Below, one piece after another: positions 8,408 through 17,312 of a stretch of DNA of 64,000 nt. The notes below the pieces were generated by a model. The model had not been told where the DNA came from and did no database searches. It saw only the letters and a list, made by a program, of their open reading frames with translations. Every line of letters begins with the position of its first letter. Position 1 is the first letter of the stretch. The translations under genes and the position numbers were made by a program. The stretch is from contig NZ_CP114205.1 in assembly GCF_027497495.1 (NCBI RefSeq), positions 3,968,001 to 4,032,000 of the forward strand, in the 5' to 3' direction. The stretch comes from Streptomyces tubercidicus. GTDB taxonomy: Bacteria; Actinomycetota; Actinomycetes; Streptomycetales; Streptomycetaceae.

Positions 8408-9343
8408 TCAGCCGTCGCGCCGGTCGAACCATCCGCGGAAGTCGGCCTCGTCCTCCACGGGACGACGGGGCTGGGCGCGGGCGAGCACCCGCTCGACCCG
8501 GTCGAGGAACTCCGCGTTGAGCTCCTCCACGAAATCCCGCCGGCCGGCGGCCTCGGGCCCGGCGCCATGGACGGGCTCGGTGCGTGGGGCATGGGCCGTG
8601 CCGCCGGCTGCGGGGGCGCCCCCGGACACCGGAGCCGCGCCCTGATAGACCGCGTCGCCCGTGTCCTCGTGCAGTCCGCCCCGCAGATGCTCGTTACGGC
8701 GCACCGGGCGCCGGAACGGCGGCCGCTCGCTCGCCTCGGCCGCCGCGCCGAAGAAGTCGCCGCCCTTGCGCTTGGTGTCGTCGGTGCCCCATGCCCGCGC
8801 TCCACGCTCCTGCACCGGGACCTTCTGCAGCCGCGGAATGTGCTTGGAGCAGTGGATATACGCCTCTTCGACCTCGACCGTGACCCACAGCTGGGCACGC
8901 CGCCCGGGGACCGGATCGACCGGCAGATCGGCGTGCCGCGCCCGCATCTCCTCGTCCATGACGACCCGCGCACGGCCGTTGATGTGCAGGCCGATGCGGT
9001 CCCGGGTGAAGTCGATCATCAGGATGCCCAGGCGCGGGTTCTCCGAGATATTGCCGATGGACGCCATCACACCGTTGCCACGGTATTCCGGGTAGGCCAG
9101 CGTCCGGTCGTCGAGGACCTGCACGAAACCCGGCGGTCCGGCCCGGAACGTCGAGTCGCAATCGCCGTGCCGGTCGGCCGTGGCCAGGAAGAACATCTCC
9201 TGTCGGGCCACGAACTCCTGCATACGGACGTTGAGATGGTCCAGGACCTGATCCCCGTAGAAGCGGTCGGCGCGCTCGGTCGTCCCGAGCCTCTGCTGCA
9301 CCAAGTGCTCGCCGTCGCTCCCGGGACGCTCCTGACTCGGCAT
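8408..9343 (-). CDS. Pyridoxamine 5'-phosphate oxidase-like flavin-binding protein
   Basis: The 311-residue protein carries a split-barrel flavin-binding domain at residues 35-180 (MQEFVARQEMFFLATADRHG, then GNGVMASIGNISENPRLGIL), followed by a low-complexity Gly/Ala/Pro linker and a short acidic C-terminal helix region. Members bind FMN or F420, but the substrate is unknown. It is followed at 9396 on the same strand by the start-distal end of the flavohemoglobin-like gene, 52 bp away, which suggests co-transcription of two flavin/redox proteins. Confidence 0.85.
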   Translation of the reverse strand: MPSQERPGSDGEHLVQQRLGTTERADRFYGDQVLDHLNVRMQEFVARQEMFFLATADRHGDCDSTFRAGPPGFVQVLDDRTLAYPEYRGNGVMASIGNISENPRLGILMIDFTRDRIGLHINGRARVVMDEEMRARHADLPVDPVPGRRAQLWVTVEVEEAYIHCSKHIPRLQKVPVQERGARAWGTDDTKRKGGDFFGAAAEASERPPFRRPVRRNEHLRGGLHEDTGDAVYQGAAPVSGGAPAAGGTAHAPRTEPVHGAGPEAAGRRDFVEELNAEFLDRVERVLARAQPRRPVEDEADFRGWFDRRDG

Positions 9344-9395
9344 ACCGCACCACTCTCCTGTCGGACCCTCTGCGCCGCCCTACCCTGCCAAGAAC

Positions 9396-11234
9396 TCAAT
9401 CTCCTGCCCAGACCAGCTCTTCTACGGAGTCGTGACGTATGCGGTCGGTCGAGACTCCGACCCCCAGCAACGCGTCCACGCCGCTGCGGATCAGCCCCGG
9501 CGGCCCGGACAGATAGGCGTCGTATTCCCGGAATGGCCCGTATTGCCGCACCACGTCCGGAAGTTGCCCGGTTTCGCTGCTTGTCCCGCCACGCGCCGCA
9601 GGCCCGGTGGCGACGACCGGGCGGACGGAGAGCCAGCGGTGGGCCTGTTCCAGGCGCAGCATGGTGTCGAGGTCGTAGAGGTCCTGGTCGCTGCGGGCGC
9701 CGTAGAAGACCTCGACGGGGCGCCGGACACCGTGTTCCGCGACTTCCTCGATCAGGGCCTTGATGGGTGCGATGCCGGTGCCGCCGCCGACGCACAACAG
9801 ACCGCTGCGCGTGGTGTGGTCGACGGTCATCGTTCCGCCGGGCGCACCGAGCCGGATGACATCGCCGGGGCGGGCGCGATGGACCAGCGCGTTGGAGACC
9901 CAGCCGGCCGGGACCGCCTTGACGTGGAAGGAGAGCAGACCGTCGGAGCGGGGCGCGGAGGCGAAGGAGTAGTGCCGCCAGATGCGCGGCCACCAGGGGG
10001 TTTCCACGCTGGTGTACTGCCCGGCGAGGAACGGGTACGGCTGGTCGGGGCGGACCGTGACCACCGCGATATCGGGCGTACGCAGCTCGTGCGAAACGAC
10101 CTCGGCCTGCCACCAGGCGGGGGCCACGGCCTCGTCCGCGGCGGCCGCGTCGATCATGATCTGCGAGATCGTCGTGTAGGCACGCACCCAGGCGGCCTGG
10201 GTCTCCGGTCCCCAACTGGACGTCGCATAGCGTGCGAGCGCGTTGAGCAGACATTCGCCGACCGCCGGGTAGTGGTCGGGCTGGGTGCCGTACTTGCGGT
10301 GCCCGCGGCCGAGGTTCGAAAGGTACGCGGTGAGTACCTCGGCATCGTCGACGTGCTGGGCCGCGGTGAGCAGCGCCCTGAGGAGGCGGTCGCGCTGGGT
10401 GTCCATGGAGGCGGGGAACAGCACCCGCAGATCGGGGTACTGGACGAAGAGCAGCGCGTAGAAGTACGAGATGACCTTGTCGGCCACCGGCTCGATTTCC
10501 GCCATGGTGCGACGGATGAGAAGCGCGTCGGGGGAGGCCGGTGCCGAAGAGGACACCGAGGCGGTCACGGCGTCGAGCGTGGGCTCCGGTGCGGGAGTGG
10601 CGGGCGGCGTCCCGGGGGTGAAGACGGAGGGCGCGGGGGCCGCGCTCTGGGCGGGCGGTGCGGGGGCGGCGCCAGCCGTGGGCGCTCCCGTGGCGCGCGC
10701 GGATTCGTGTACGGGCTCGGGCTCCCGGCCGTGGACGGGCACGCGCTCCCAGGCCGGCTGACCGTCCTGGACCGGCTGACGGTCCCAGGAGCGCTCGGCC
10801 TCGCGGCGCGGCGGCCCGGGTGCCGGGGCGGCGTACCCGGAGGGGGCTGCGGACTGCTCGGTGTAGACGGGTGCGGTGGGCGCTCCGCCCGCCTCGCGCC
10901 GTGGGGGCTGCGACGGCTCCGGCTCGCGCACCCGCTCGGTGGCGGTGCCTACCGGCCGGATCGGATGGACCGGACGGCTGGGTATCTGTTCCCGGTCGTT
11001 CCGCTCGTCTCTCTCGATCCGCTCGTTGTGATCTCTGTGGTCACCGTGGTCGGGGTAGGCACTCCGGTCGCCCGGTTCGGCCCGGTCGTCATGGCCTTGT
11101 TGGCGGTCCTGGCTGTTTTGCCGCTCCTGCTGTTCTCCGGAGGACTTCTTAGCCGGCGGAGTGAACCAACCCCAATCTCCACTGCTCCCGCCGGAAGAGC
11201 CGTTATCGGCCGACGTAGTGGTCGGAGCGTCCAT
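9396..11234 (-). CDS. Flavohemoglobin-like protein: globin domain fused to FAD/NAD(P) reductase
   Basis: The protein is 612 residues. Residues 1-235 are Pro/Arg/Gln-rich and predicted disordered. A globin domain follows (about 238-370, containing VISYFYALLFVQYPDLRVLF). A ferredoxin-reductase module comes next, with the FAD motif RHYSFAS and the nicotinamide motif VGGGTGIAPIKAL, and the C-terminal VEELVWAGD. Flavohemoglobins oxidise NO to nitrate using NAD(P)H and O2. Streptomyces also have forms of unclear substrate. The long disordered N-terminus is not part of classical Hmp (about 400 residues). Confidence 0.87.
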   Translation of the reverse strand: MDAPTTTSADNGSSGGSSGDWGWFTPPAKKSSGEQQERQNSQDRQQGHDDRAEPGDRSAYPDHGDHRDHNERIERDERNDREQIPSRPVHPIRPVGTATERVREPEPSQPPRREAGGAPTAPVYTEQSAAPSGYAAPAPGPPRREAERSWDRQPVQDGQPAWERVPVHGREPEPVHESARATGAPTAGAAPAPPAQSAAPAPSVFTPGTPPATPAPEPTLDAVTASVSSSAPASPDALLIRRTMAEIEPVADKVISYFYALLFVQYPDLRVLFPASMDTQRDRLLRALLTAAQHVDDAEVLTAYLSNLGRGHRKYGTQPDHYPAVGECLLNALARYATSSWGPETQAAWVRAYTTISQIMIDAAAADEAVAPAWWQAEVVSHELRTPDIAVVTVRPDQPYPFLAGQYTSVETPWWPRIWRHYSFASAPRSDGLLSFHVKAVPAGWVSNALVHRARPGDVIRLGAPGGTMTVDHTTRSGLLCVGGGTGIAPIKALIEEVAEHGVRRPVEVFYGARSDQDLYDLDTMLRLEQAHRWLSVRPVVATGPAARGGTSSETGQLPDVVRQYGPFREYDAYLSGPPGLIRSGVDALLGVGVSTDRIRHDSVEELVWAGD

Positions 11235-11683
11235 GGTCTGCCTCGCCTCGAACGTCTTTCAGTCGTCTTCGCACTTCCGCGGATCGGAACTGCCCGGAAT
11301 TCCCCCGCCCCGCTCCGGAATTCTTCATCGACTCTAGCGATTCCGGCATCATCCTCCAAAGCGGACAAACCCTACCTCCCTGCGGCAAGGTGGAGCAGAT
11401 GCCGCGTCAGCAGCATGCCACCCCGCTCACCGTAAGGGACAAATAGTCCGAAGTCCGGGTGCCGCAGGCCACTTCACCGCTAGACTGGCGAGCTTTGCCC
11501 GCTCTTCGCGTACCCGCGGAAGCCCTCACTCCGCCAAACCGGACTCGACCATACCGGCAGTAGTTGAATCCACAAGTCCTGATCTTGGAACACTCCACAC
11601 GGCCCTTCCGATAACAGTGATCCTCCCCACAGAGTGCGTTTTCCGCGCACACAGCGGACGAATCCTCCGTGGAAAGCCGGGAA
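11235..11683. other. Gene-free region between the flavohemoglobin-like and HAD genes
   Basis: About 450 bp, somewhat less GC-rich than its surroundings, and likely to hold the promoter of the flavohemoglobin-like gene. I see no ORF with family similarity, no tRNA and no clear hairpin terminator. Confidence 0.4.
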
Positions 11684-12319
11684 TTACTCGCCAGTACGCA
11701 CCAACGCGTATGCCTCGCGCAGATCACCTCCCGCATACGCATATGAGGCCAGGTCACTGACATGGTGATCCGCATTCACGGCAACGGACCGCGGAACTGA
11801 CGCGAACAGTTCGGTATCCGACAGGGAGTCGCCGTACGCCACACAGTCGGCGCGGGTCAGCCCGTACCGCAGGCAGAGTTCATCCGCGATACGCACCTTC
11901 GCCGCCGAGGTGAGGATGCCGGCCGGCTCCACCGCCTGCCGGATCGGCACCGCCGGCCAGCGGGAACCGCGCGCCGCGTCGGCGCCCCAGGCCAGCAGCC
12001 GTTCGACAAAGAAGGCCGGGGACAGGGAAATCACCGCGCACCGTTCGCCACGTGCCCGGATATCCGCCCAGACCTCCCGGATACCGGTCAGCCATGGCGC
12101 ACCGTCGAAGGCCGCGGCGACCTGGAGTTCGGTCAGCTCGGCGGACCACAGCTCACATGCCCGCTGCGCGAACTGCACAGGGGTCAGCTGACCCGCCGCA
12201 AATCCGCGTTCCAGCTCGCGGATCTCCCGGTCCAGCCCGAGCTGCCGGGAAATCTCGATCGCGGCTGCGGACCCGTAGAGCAGGGTCCCGTCCATATCAA
12301 ACAGATGCAGCTTGCTCAT
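11684..12319 (-). CDS. HAD-superfamily phosphatase (SerB-like class)
   Basis: The 211-residue protein has the four HAD motifs: LFDMDGTLL (nucleophile Asp), VISLSPAFF, a Lys within SAAKVRIADEL, and CVAYGDSLSDTELF. The fold matches the phosphoserine-phosphatase-like/HAD-IB group. The physiological substrate is unknown. The ATG ending at 12319 (MSKLHLFDMDG) places motif I at the usual position; upstream frame extension is noise. Confidence 0.9.
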   Translation of the reverse strand: MSKLHLFDMDGTLLYGSAAAIEISRQLGLDREIRELERGFAAGQLTPVQFAQRACELWSAELTELQVAAAFDGAPWLTGIREVWADIRARGERCAVISLSPAFFVERLLAWGADAARGSRWPAVPIRQAVEPAGILTSAAKVRIADELCLRYGLTRADCVAYGDSLSDTELFASVPRSVAVNADHHVSDLASYAYAGGDLREAYALVRTGE

Positions 12320-12518
12320 GTGCCCGGAGCCTAGGGCTCCCGGTGGCGGGAGGCATGGCCAGGTGAGGGGGTAGGGGTGCAACCAGGTTTGTACGACCGT
12401 AAATCCGGCGAAGTGAGTGCCTCGCGACACTGCGGTGCGGGTCGTACTCAAGGCCGCGTATGCGCGGATACTCCCGCCGTCAGATGTACCGCGCGGCACG
12501 GGGCGGGACCGTGGCGGT

Positions 12519-13076
12519 ATGCAGCAGCTCAACCGCCCCGTGCGCCGGGCCGTCCTCGTCCTGCACCTCGCCGTATCCGTCAGCTGGCTCGGTCTCACCC
12601 TCGGGCTGCTCGCGCTCGGCATCACCGGATACACCACCGGCTCCCCCGAGATGGCGACGGTCGCCTACCGGGCGATGAAGATCTTCGGTGACTGGCTGGT
12701 CCTCCCGCTCGCCCTTGCCTCGCTGGTCAGCGGGTTGGTGCTGTCCCTGGGCACCGCCTGGGGGCTGGCCCGGCACCGCTGGGTCGTCGCGAAGTTCTGG
12801 CTGACGCTCATCACCGTGCTGCTGTCGGCCTTCTCACTCCGGCCCGGCATCAACCAGGCCGCCGCCGAGGCCGCCGCGGGCACCCCGGCCCCCGACATCA
12901 GCCTCGTCGTCGCACCATCGGTCGCCACGGCCACCTATCTCTTCATCACCGCGATCTCCGTCCTCAAGCCCTGGGGGCTGACCGCACACGGCAGCCGGCT
13001 ACGCGAGGCCACATCGGCCGAGGCCCACCCCGGCCGGGCACGAAGGAGCGGCATCAGGGGCGCGGGCGTCGGCTAG
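12519..13076 (+). CDS. DUF2269-like integral membrane protein
   Basis: The 185-residue protein has four hydrophobic helices, beginning RRAVLVLHLAVSVSWLGLTL. The order and the W-rich second helix (FGDWLVLPLALASLVSG) match the small DUF2269-type membrane proteins common in actinobacteria. No function is established. The start is ATG at 12519 (MQQLNRPVRR), since the upstream frame extension lacks similarity. Confidence 0.75.
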   Translation: MQQLNRPVRRAVLVLHLAVSVSWLGLTLGLLALGITGYTTGSPEMATVAYRAMKIFGDWLVLPLALASLVSGLVLSLGTAWGLARHRWVVAKFWLTLITVLLSAFSLRPGINQAAAEAAAGTPAPDISLVVAPSVATATYLFITAISVLKPWGLTAHGSRLREATSAEAHPGRARRSGIRGAGVG

Positions 13077-13090
13077 CGGACGGGGCCGGG

Positions 13091-13537
13091 TCAGGAGAGG
13101 TCGGCCTCCGCTATCGCTGCGGTGGCGATCCGGTGGTCCTGTTCGGGGGTGCCGCCGCCGAAGCCGAGCGCGCCGATCACCCGGCCGTCCCGGTGGAGCG
13201 GCACACCGCCGGCGATGAAGAGCAGCGGACGGTCCAGTGCCGTGGGCAGCGTGTGGAAGAGGCCGTCGGGGCGCACGAGATCGACCAGGTCGGCGGTCGG
13301 CGCGTCCAACTGCAGGGCGGTGTACGCCTTGCGGGTGCTGGTCTCCCCGGAGATCAGCACAGCTGTGTCATCCCGCCGGAAGCCGAGCAGATGACCTCCC
13401 GCATCGAGGACGCTGACGCTGCCCCGCACCCCGAGGCCCTCGGCGGCGCGAACGGCTGCCTGGGTCAGGGCGTCGGCGTCGCGGGTCGTGAGGGGGCGGA
13501 CGGTGGGGGTGATGACAGTGGCGGTGGAGGTGCTCAT
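13091..13537 (-). CDS. GlcG/HbpS family (DUF336) heme-binding-like protein
   Basis: The 148-residue protein has the GlcG/HbpS fold, with VSVLDAGGHLLGFRRDD, the GETSTRKAYTAL segment and GALGFGGGTPEQDHRIA near the C-terminus. Streptomyces HbpS binds heme and modulates a redox-sensing two-component system, but this copy has no clear secretion signal and no senS/senR neighbour, so its role is open. It is transcribed on the same strand as the MFS transporter gene, about 110 bp downstream of it. Confidence 0.82.
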   Translation of the reverse strand: MSTSTATVITPTVRPLTTRDADALTQAAVRAAEGLGVRGSVSVLDAGGHLLGFRRDDTAVLISGETSTRKAYTALQLDAPTADLVDLVRPDGLFHTLPTALDRPLLFIAGGVPLHRDGRVIGALGFGGGTPEQDHRIATAAIAEADLS

Positions 13538-13647
13538 GAGGAGGTCCTTGGGGTGCAGGGCGCAGGCCGCGCCGGTGGTGCGCGGGGCTCCGGTGGAGTG
13601 CGGAGCGCCGGTGATTCGGGGAGTGCGGCGCGGGACGGACGCGGGCG

Positions 13648-14868
13648 TCAGGCGTGTGCCGCGGATATGGGCTCGTCGGCGAGCACGCTGGGTCCGCCGG
13701 CGGCGACCACCTGGCCGCGGCCCGCGTGACGCCGCTCCAGGGCGGAGGCGAATATCGCCACTCCGAGCGCCGCGACGGTCATCAGCGCACCGACCCAGTT
13801 GGGCGCGGTGTAGCCCAGGCCGGCCGAGATGACGATCCCGCCGAGCCAAGCGGCCAGTGCGTTGCCGAAGTTGAAGGCCGCGATATTGCCGGCCGAGGCG
13901 AGGGTGGGCGCCGAGGCCGCCTGGTCCATCACCCGCTTCTGCAGCGGCGGCACGGTGGCGAAGCCGAAGATGCCGATCAGCGCCAGGGTGACGGTGGCGG
14001 CGATCTTGTCGTGCGCGGTGAAGGTGAACGCGGCCAGGGAGAGCGCCAGACCGGTCAGCGACACATACAGCATCGGCATCATGGCGCGGTCGGTGAAGCG
14101 GCCGGAGACCAGGTTTCCGCCGACCATGCCGAGACCGAAGAGGGCCGTCAGCCAGATCACGGAGGACGGTGCGAAGCCGGTGACCTCGGCCATCATCGAG
14201 GCGAGGTAGGTGACGGCCGCGAAGACCCCGCCGAATCCGAGGATCGTCATCAGCATCGCCAGGCCGACCTGCGGGTTGCGGAACACCGCGAGTTCGCTGC
14301 CCAGAGGGGAGGACGCCTTCGCCCGCTGTGCGGGGACCAGCTTGACGATGCCCAGCAGGCCGATCCCGCCGAGCGCGGTGATGGCGTAGAAGGTGGTGCG
14401 CCAGTCGACGTGCTGGCTGAGCATGGTGCCGGCCGGTACGCCCACGACGTTGGCGACGGTCAGACCGCTGAACATGAGCGAGAGGGCGGTGGCCCGCTTC
14501 TGGGGAGCGACGAGGTCCGCGGCCACCAGCGCGCCGATGCCGAAGAACGCGCCATGCGTGAACGCGGCCACGATCCGCCCGGCCAGCATGATCCCGAAGT
14601 TGGGCGCGACGGCCGTGAGCAGATTGCCCACGATGAACAGGCCCATCAGCAGCATCAGCATCTGCTTGCGCGTGAAGCGCGTACCGAGAGCGGTCATCAG
14701 CGGCGCCCCTATGACCACACCGAGGGCATAGAGGGTGGTCGCATACCCGGCTAGGGGGATGGAGACATCGAAGCCGGCCGCCATGTCGGGCAGCAGGCCC
14801 ATGACTGCGAACTCGGTCGTTCCGATCCCGAAAGCACCGATGGCGAGAGCCAGGAGTGCGAGAGGCAT
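13648..14868 (-). CDS. MFS transporter (Cmr/AraJ-type efflux)
   Basis: The 406-residue protein has 12 predicted transmembrane helices and MFS signatures such as GTRFTRKQMLMLLMG between helices 2 and 3, and an N-terminus of the drug:H+ antiporter-1 type (LALAIGAFGIGTTEFAVMGL). Members export drugs or sugars, and the substrate is unknown. It is divergent from a MarR regulator, a common arrangement in which the regulator represses the efflux gene. Confidence 0.9.
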   Translation of the reverse strand: MPLALLALAIGAFGIGTTEFAVMGLLPDMAAGFDVSIPLAGYATTLYALGVVIGAPLMTALGTRFTRKQMLMLLMGLFIVGNLLTAVAPNFGIMLAGRIVAAFTHGAFFGIGALVAADLVAPQKRATALSLMFSGLTVANVVGVPAGTMLSQHVDWRTTFYAITALGGIGLLGIVKLVPAQRAKASSPLGSELAVFRNPQVGLAMLMTILGFGGVFAAVTYLASMMAEVTGFAPSSVIWLTALFGLGMVGGNLVSGRFTDRAMMPMLYVSLTGLALSLAAFTFTAHDKIAATVTLALIGIFGFATVPPLQKRVMDQAASAPTLASAGNIAAFNFGNALAAWLGGIVISAGLGYTAPNWVGALMTVAALGVAIFASALERRHAGRGQVVAAGGPSVLADEPISAAHA

Positions 14869-14915
14869 GACGGATCCCTTCGGTCATTGCGTCCGTCCTT
14901 TACGAGCGTCCACAA

Positions 14916-14940
14916 TAATTGCAGACGCGGGTTAATTGCA
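14916..14940. promoter_or_regulatory. Candidate MarR operator: direct repeats TAATTGCA
   Basis: Two exact TAATTGCA copies (14916-14923 and 14933-14940), 17 bp apart, lie between the divergent MFS and MarR genes in unusually AT-rich sequence for this genome. The position suits binding of the MarR protein to control both promoters. This is inference; no other operator-like element is visible there. Confidence 0.5.
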
Positions 14941-15000
14941 AGCGCCGTATATTTCGGAGGTGGCCTATCCTGGTTCGTGCGCCCCATGAGGAGGTCTTCG

Positions 15001-15528
15001 ATGACGCAGCAGACACGGGAAACGCGGGAGACGCAGGAACCGGCGGTTCCGCAGCCGGCAGCGGCCGCGCCCGCCTGCCCCCCGGCGGAGCCCCCCGGGC
15101 TGGCGCAGGGCTGGTGCGCCCTGTCCGCACTGCACGGCCGTATCGAGTCGCACATCGAGCGCGCGCTGCAGACCGCGCACGACCTCAGCGTCCGGGAGTT
15201 CTCGGTCCTCAATGTGCTCAGCGAGCAGCACGACGGGCCGGGCGGTCATCTGCGGATGCACCAGGTCGCGGACTCCGTCGTCCTCAGCCAGAGCGCAACG
15301 ACCCGTCTTGTCACCCGGCTTGAGGAGCGCGGACTGCTCTCGCGCTACCTGTGCCCCGACGACCGGCGCGGCATCTACACCAGCGTGACATCCGATGGCC
15401 TCGCGCTCCTGGTGGAGGCTCGGCCCACCCACGACGGCGCACTGCGCGAAGCACTCAAGGACGCCGCCCGGCGCCCCGAGCTGGCACCACTGGTCACCGC
15501 CGTCGAAACGCTCGCGCCGCCCCAGTGA
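15001..15528 (+). CDS. MarR-family transcriptional regulator
   Basis: The 175-residue protein has an Ala/Pro-rich N-terminal 40 residues, then a MarR winged helix: the HTH segment LRMHQVADSVVLSQSATTRL and the wing LCPDDRRGIYTSVTSDG. The start at ATG 15001 is supported by GAGGAGG 5 nt upstream. It is divergent from the MFS transporter at 13648-14868, which it probably represses in response to the exported compound. Confidence 0.9.
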   Translation: MTQQTRETRETQEPAVPQPAAAAPACPPAEPPGLAQGWCALSALHGRIESHIERALQTAHDLSVREFSVLNVLSEQHDGPGGHLRMHQVADSVVLSQSATTRLVTRLEERGLLSRYLCPDDRRGIYTSVTSDGLALLVEARPTHDGALREALKDAARRPELAPLVTAVETLAPPQ

Positions 15529-15621
15529 CACCGACGGCGGATGAGGGACGGACGGGCGGCAGGAGGGGCGGCTGGGTCGCCTGCCCGCCGCCCCGTGAGC
15601 GCACCGCATAAGGTCGCGCCC

Positions 15622-16074
15622 ATGAGCGATATCGAGATACGCCGCGCGACCGAATCCGATCTTCCCGCCATCGTCGCGATGCTCGCCGACGACCCCCTGG
15701 GCGCCACCCGCGAGTCACCGGACGACCTGACTCCGTACCGCGCGGCATTCGAAGCGCTGGATTCCGACCCGCAGCAGCACCTGGTCGTCGCGGTCCGCGC
15801 AGGGCAGACGATCGGCACGCTCCAGCTCACCGTCATCCCCGGCCTCTCCCGGCGCGGCGCCACCCGCTCGATCATCGAGGGCGTACGCATCCACCGCGAC
15901 GAGCGCGGCGGGGGCCTCGGCACCCAGCTCATCGAGTGGGCGGTCGCGGAATCCCGCACGCTCGGCTGCCAGATGGTGCAGCTGACCTCGGACGCAACCC
16001 GGATCGACGCGCACCGTTTCTACGAGCGTCTCGGCTTCGCGGCCTCGCACCTGGGCTTCAAGCTCCCGCTCTGA
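15622..16074 (+). CDS. GNAT N-acetyltransferase
   Basis: The 150-residue single GNAT domain contains the acetyl-CoA loop RDERGGGLGTQLIEWAV and the C-terminal motif DAHRFYERLGF. The substrate is unknown. The ATG at 15622 (MSDIEIRRATESDL) gives the standard N-terminus. Confidence 0.9.
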   Translation: MSDIEIRRATESDLPAIVAMLADDPLGATRESPDDLTPYRAAFEALDSDPQQHLVVAVRAGQTIGTLQLTVIPGLSRRGATRSIIEGVRIHRDERGGGLGTQLIEWAVAESRTLGCQMVQLTSDATRIDAHRFYERLGFAASHLGFKLPL

Positions 16075-16102
16075 GGAACGGGCGGGCACCCGGCCCGCCG
16101 GG

Positions 16103-16849
16103 TCACGTCCGGCGCGTACGATCCCTCGCCCGGTGCGCCTTCTGCCGGCAGGCGCCACCGCAGTAGCGCGCGGGTCGGCCCGTGCGTGCCGCCGCGAACT
16201 CCGCACCGCACGCCCCACACCGCAATGCGTTACGTTTCACCGGCCCGGCATTGAGTTCCGTTACGGCGCGTTCCGTCCGCAGCGCATCACACATCAGGGT
16301 CGTCATCCGGCCCGGAGCCGCGTCCCCGGAACCGGCTCCCGAAGCGGCCCGCTCCATCGAAAGGCAGCCGACCAACAGCGCCCTGAGGTCCGCTATCCCG
16401 ACGTCCTGCCGTACGGCGCCCGCCTCTTGGGCCCTCCTGAGCAGGACTTCCAGCGCTTCGTCGAAACTTTGCCCGACCCCTGGCGACGGCTCGAAACGGC
16501 CCGCACCGGCCTCCTCCAGCGCGTCACACAGCGCCTTGTTCTGTGACGCGAGCCGCACCACCGAGGAGAGGAAGCGAAAGAAGACCGGACCGGGGTCGGC
16601 GACATCGGCCAAGTCCCTTGCGGTATCGGTGAAAAGCTCGATCCGGTCCACGATCGTCGCCCTGAACAGGGCTTCCTTGGAAGGGAAGTGGCGATAGACC
16701 GTCCCGGCACCGACCCCCGCACGGCGCGCGATCTCCCCAAGCGGAACCCCCAACCCCTGCTCCTCGAAAGCGAATCGGGCCGCCTGGAGCACCAGCGCCC
16801 TGTTGCGCCGCGCATCCGCACGGGAGGGCGTCACACCACCGTCCGTCAC
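16103..16849 (-). CDS. TetR-family regulator with a C-terminal Cys-rich tail
   Basis: The protein is about 248 residues from the GTG ending at 16849, which has AGGAGGT five nt upstream. The N-terminal HTH reads VPLGEIARRAGVGAGTVYRHFP. After the ligand domain there is a C-terminal module of about 40 residues with CGACG and then YCGGAC spaced like a small zinc ribbon, followed by a basic patch. Most TetR regulators lack this tail. The target genes are unknown. It converges with the GNAT gene, 28 bp away. Confidence 0.88.
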   Translation of the reverse strand: MTDGGVTPSRADARRNRALVLQAARFAFEEQGLGVPLGEIARRAGVGAGTVYRHFPSKEALFRATIVDRIELFTDTARDLADVADPGPVFFRFLSSVVRLASQNKALCDALEEAGAGRFEPSPGVGQSFDEALEVLLRRAQEAGAVRQDVGIADLRALLVGCLSMERAASGAGSGDAAPGRMTTLMCDALRTERAVTELNAGPVKRNALRCGACGAEFAAARTGRPARYCGGACRQKAHRARDRTRRT

Positions 16850-17206
16850 TGCCGGACCTCCTGGGAAACGTTCGACACCGGGCCGGGCGCTCCATGATCT
16901 AACCGGGTCGCTCGTTCCGAATATACGGGACGACTTGAGCATGATCGTTAACGACTTCGCCGTCGCGGCAGTGACTGGATCCAGGGGCCGGCGGGACGGA
17001 GCTTGCGGACCGGGGCCAGCAGGGGCTGCGGCCGGCTGACTGTGCCCCGCCGGCTGCGGGAGAGGGCTGGGCCGGGCGCGCGCTCACCGGCGATCCGACG
17101 AGCCGCAGAGCACGTGCCCTGGCCAGGCGCTCGGGGCGGATGGACGAGCCGCCACCATGGCCGCCGCACATGGCGCGTCATACACAACTGCGCCTACATG
17201 CAGGGT
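16850..17206. other. Intergenic region preceding the parS pair
   Basis: About 360 bp upstream of the TetR gene with no supported gene. It presumably holds the TetR promoter. The parS sites that follow are annotated separately. Confidence 0.4.
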
Positions 17207-17220
17207 GTTTCACGTGAAAC
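17207..17220. promoter_or_regulatory. parS site
   Basis: Exact GTTTCACGTGAAAC, 32 bp from a second exact copy embedded in a longer palindrome. Confidence 0.85.
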
Positions 17221-17240
17221 GACGCCACGTCCCGGCATGC

Positions 17241-17278
17241 ACATGGGGTCGTGTTTCACGTGAAACACGACCCCATGT
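17241..17278. promoter_or_regulatory. parS site (17253-17266) inside a 38-bp perfect palindrome
   Basis: The exact ParB site is extended on both sides by complementary bases (ACATGGGGTCGT and its complement) to a 38-bp perfect inverted repeat. It lies 35 bp past the stop of the minus-strand aminotransferase gene, so the same sequence could serve as a transcription terminator for that gene. Confidence 0.8.
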
Positions 17279-17312
17279 CGACCCTTCGCCCAGCGCCGGG
17301 CGCTTGCTCGGC

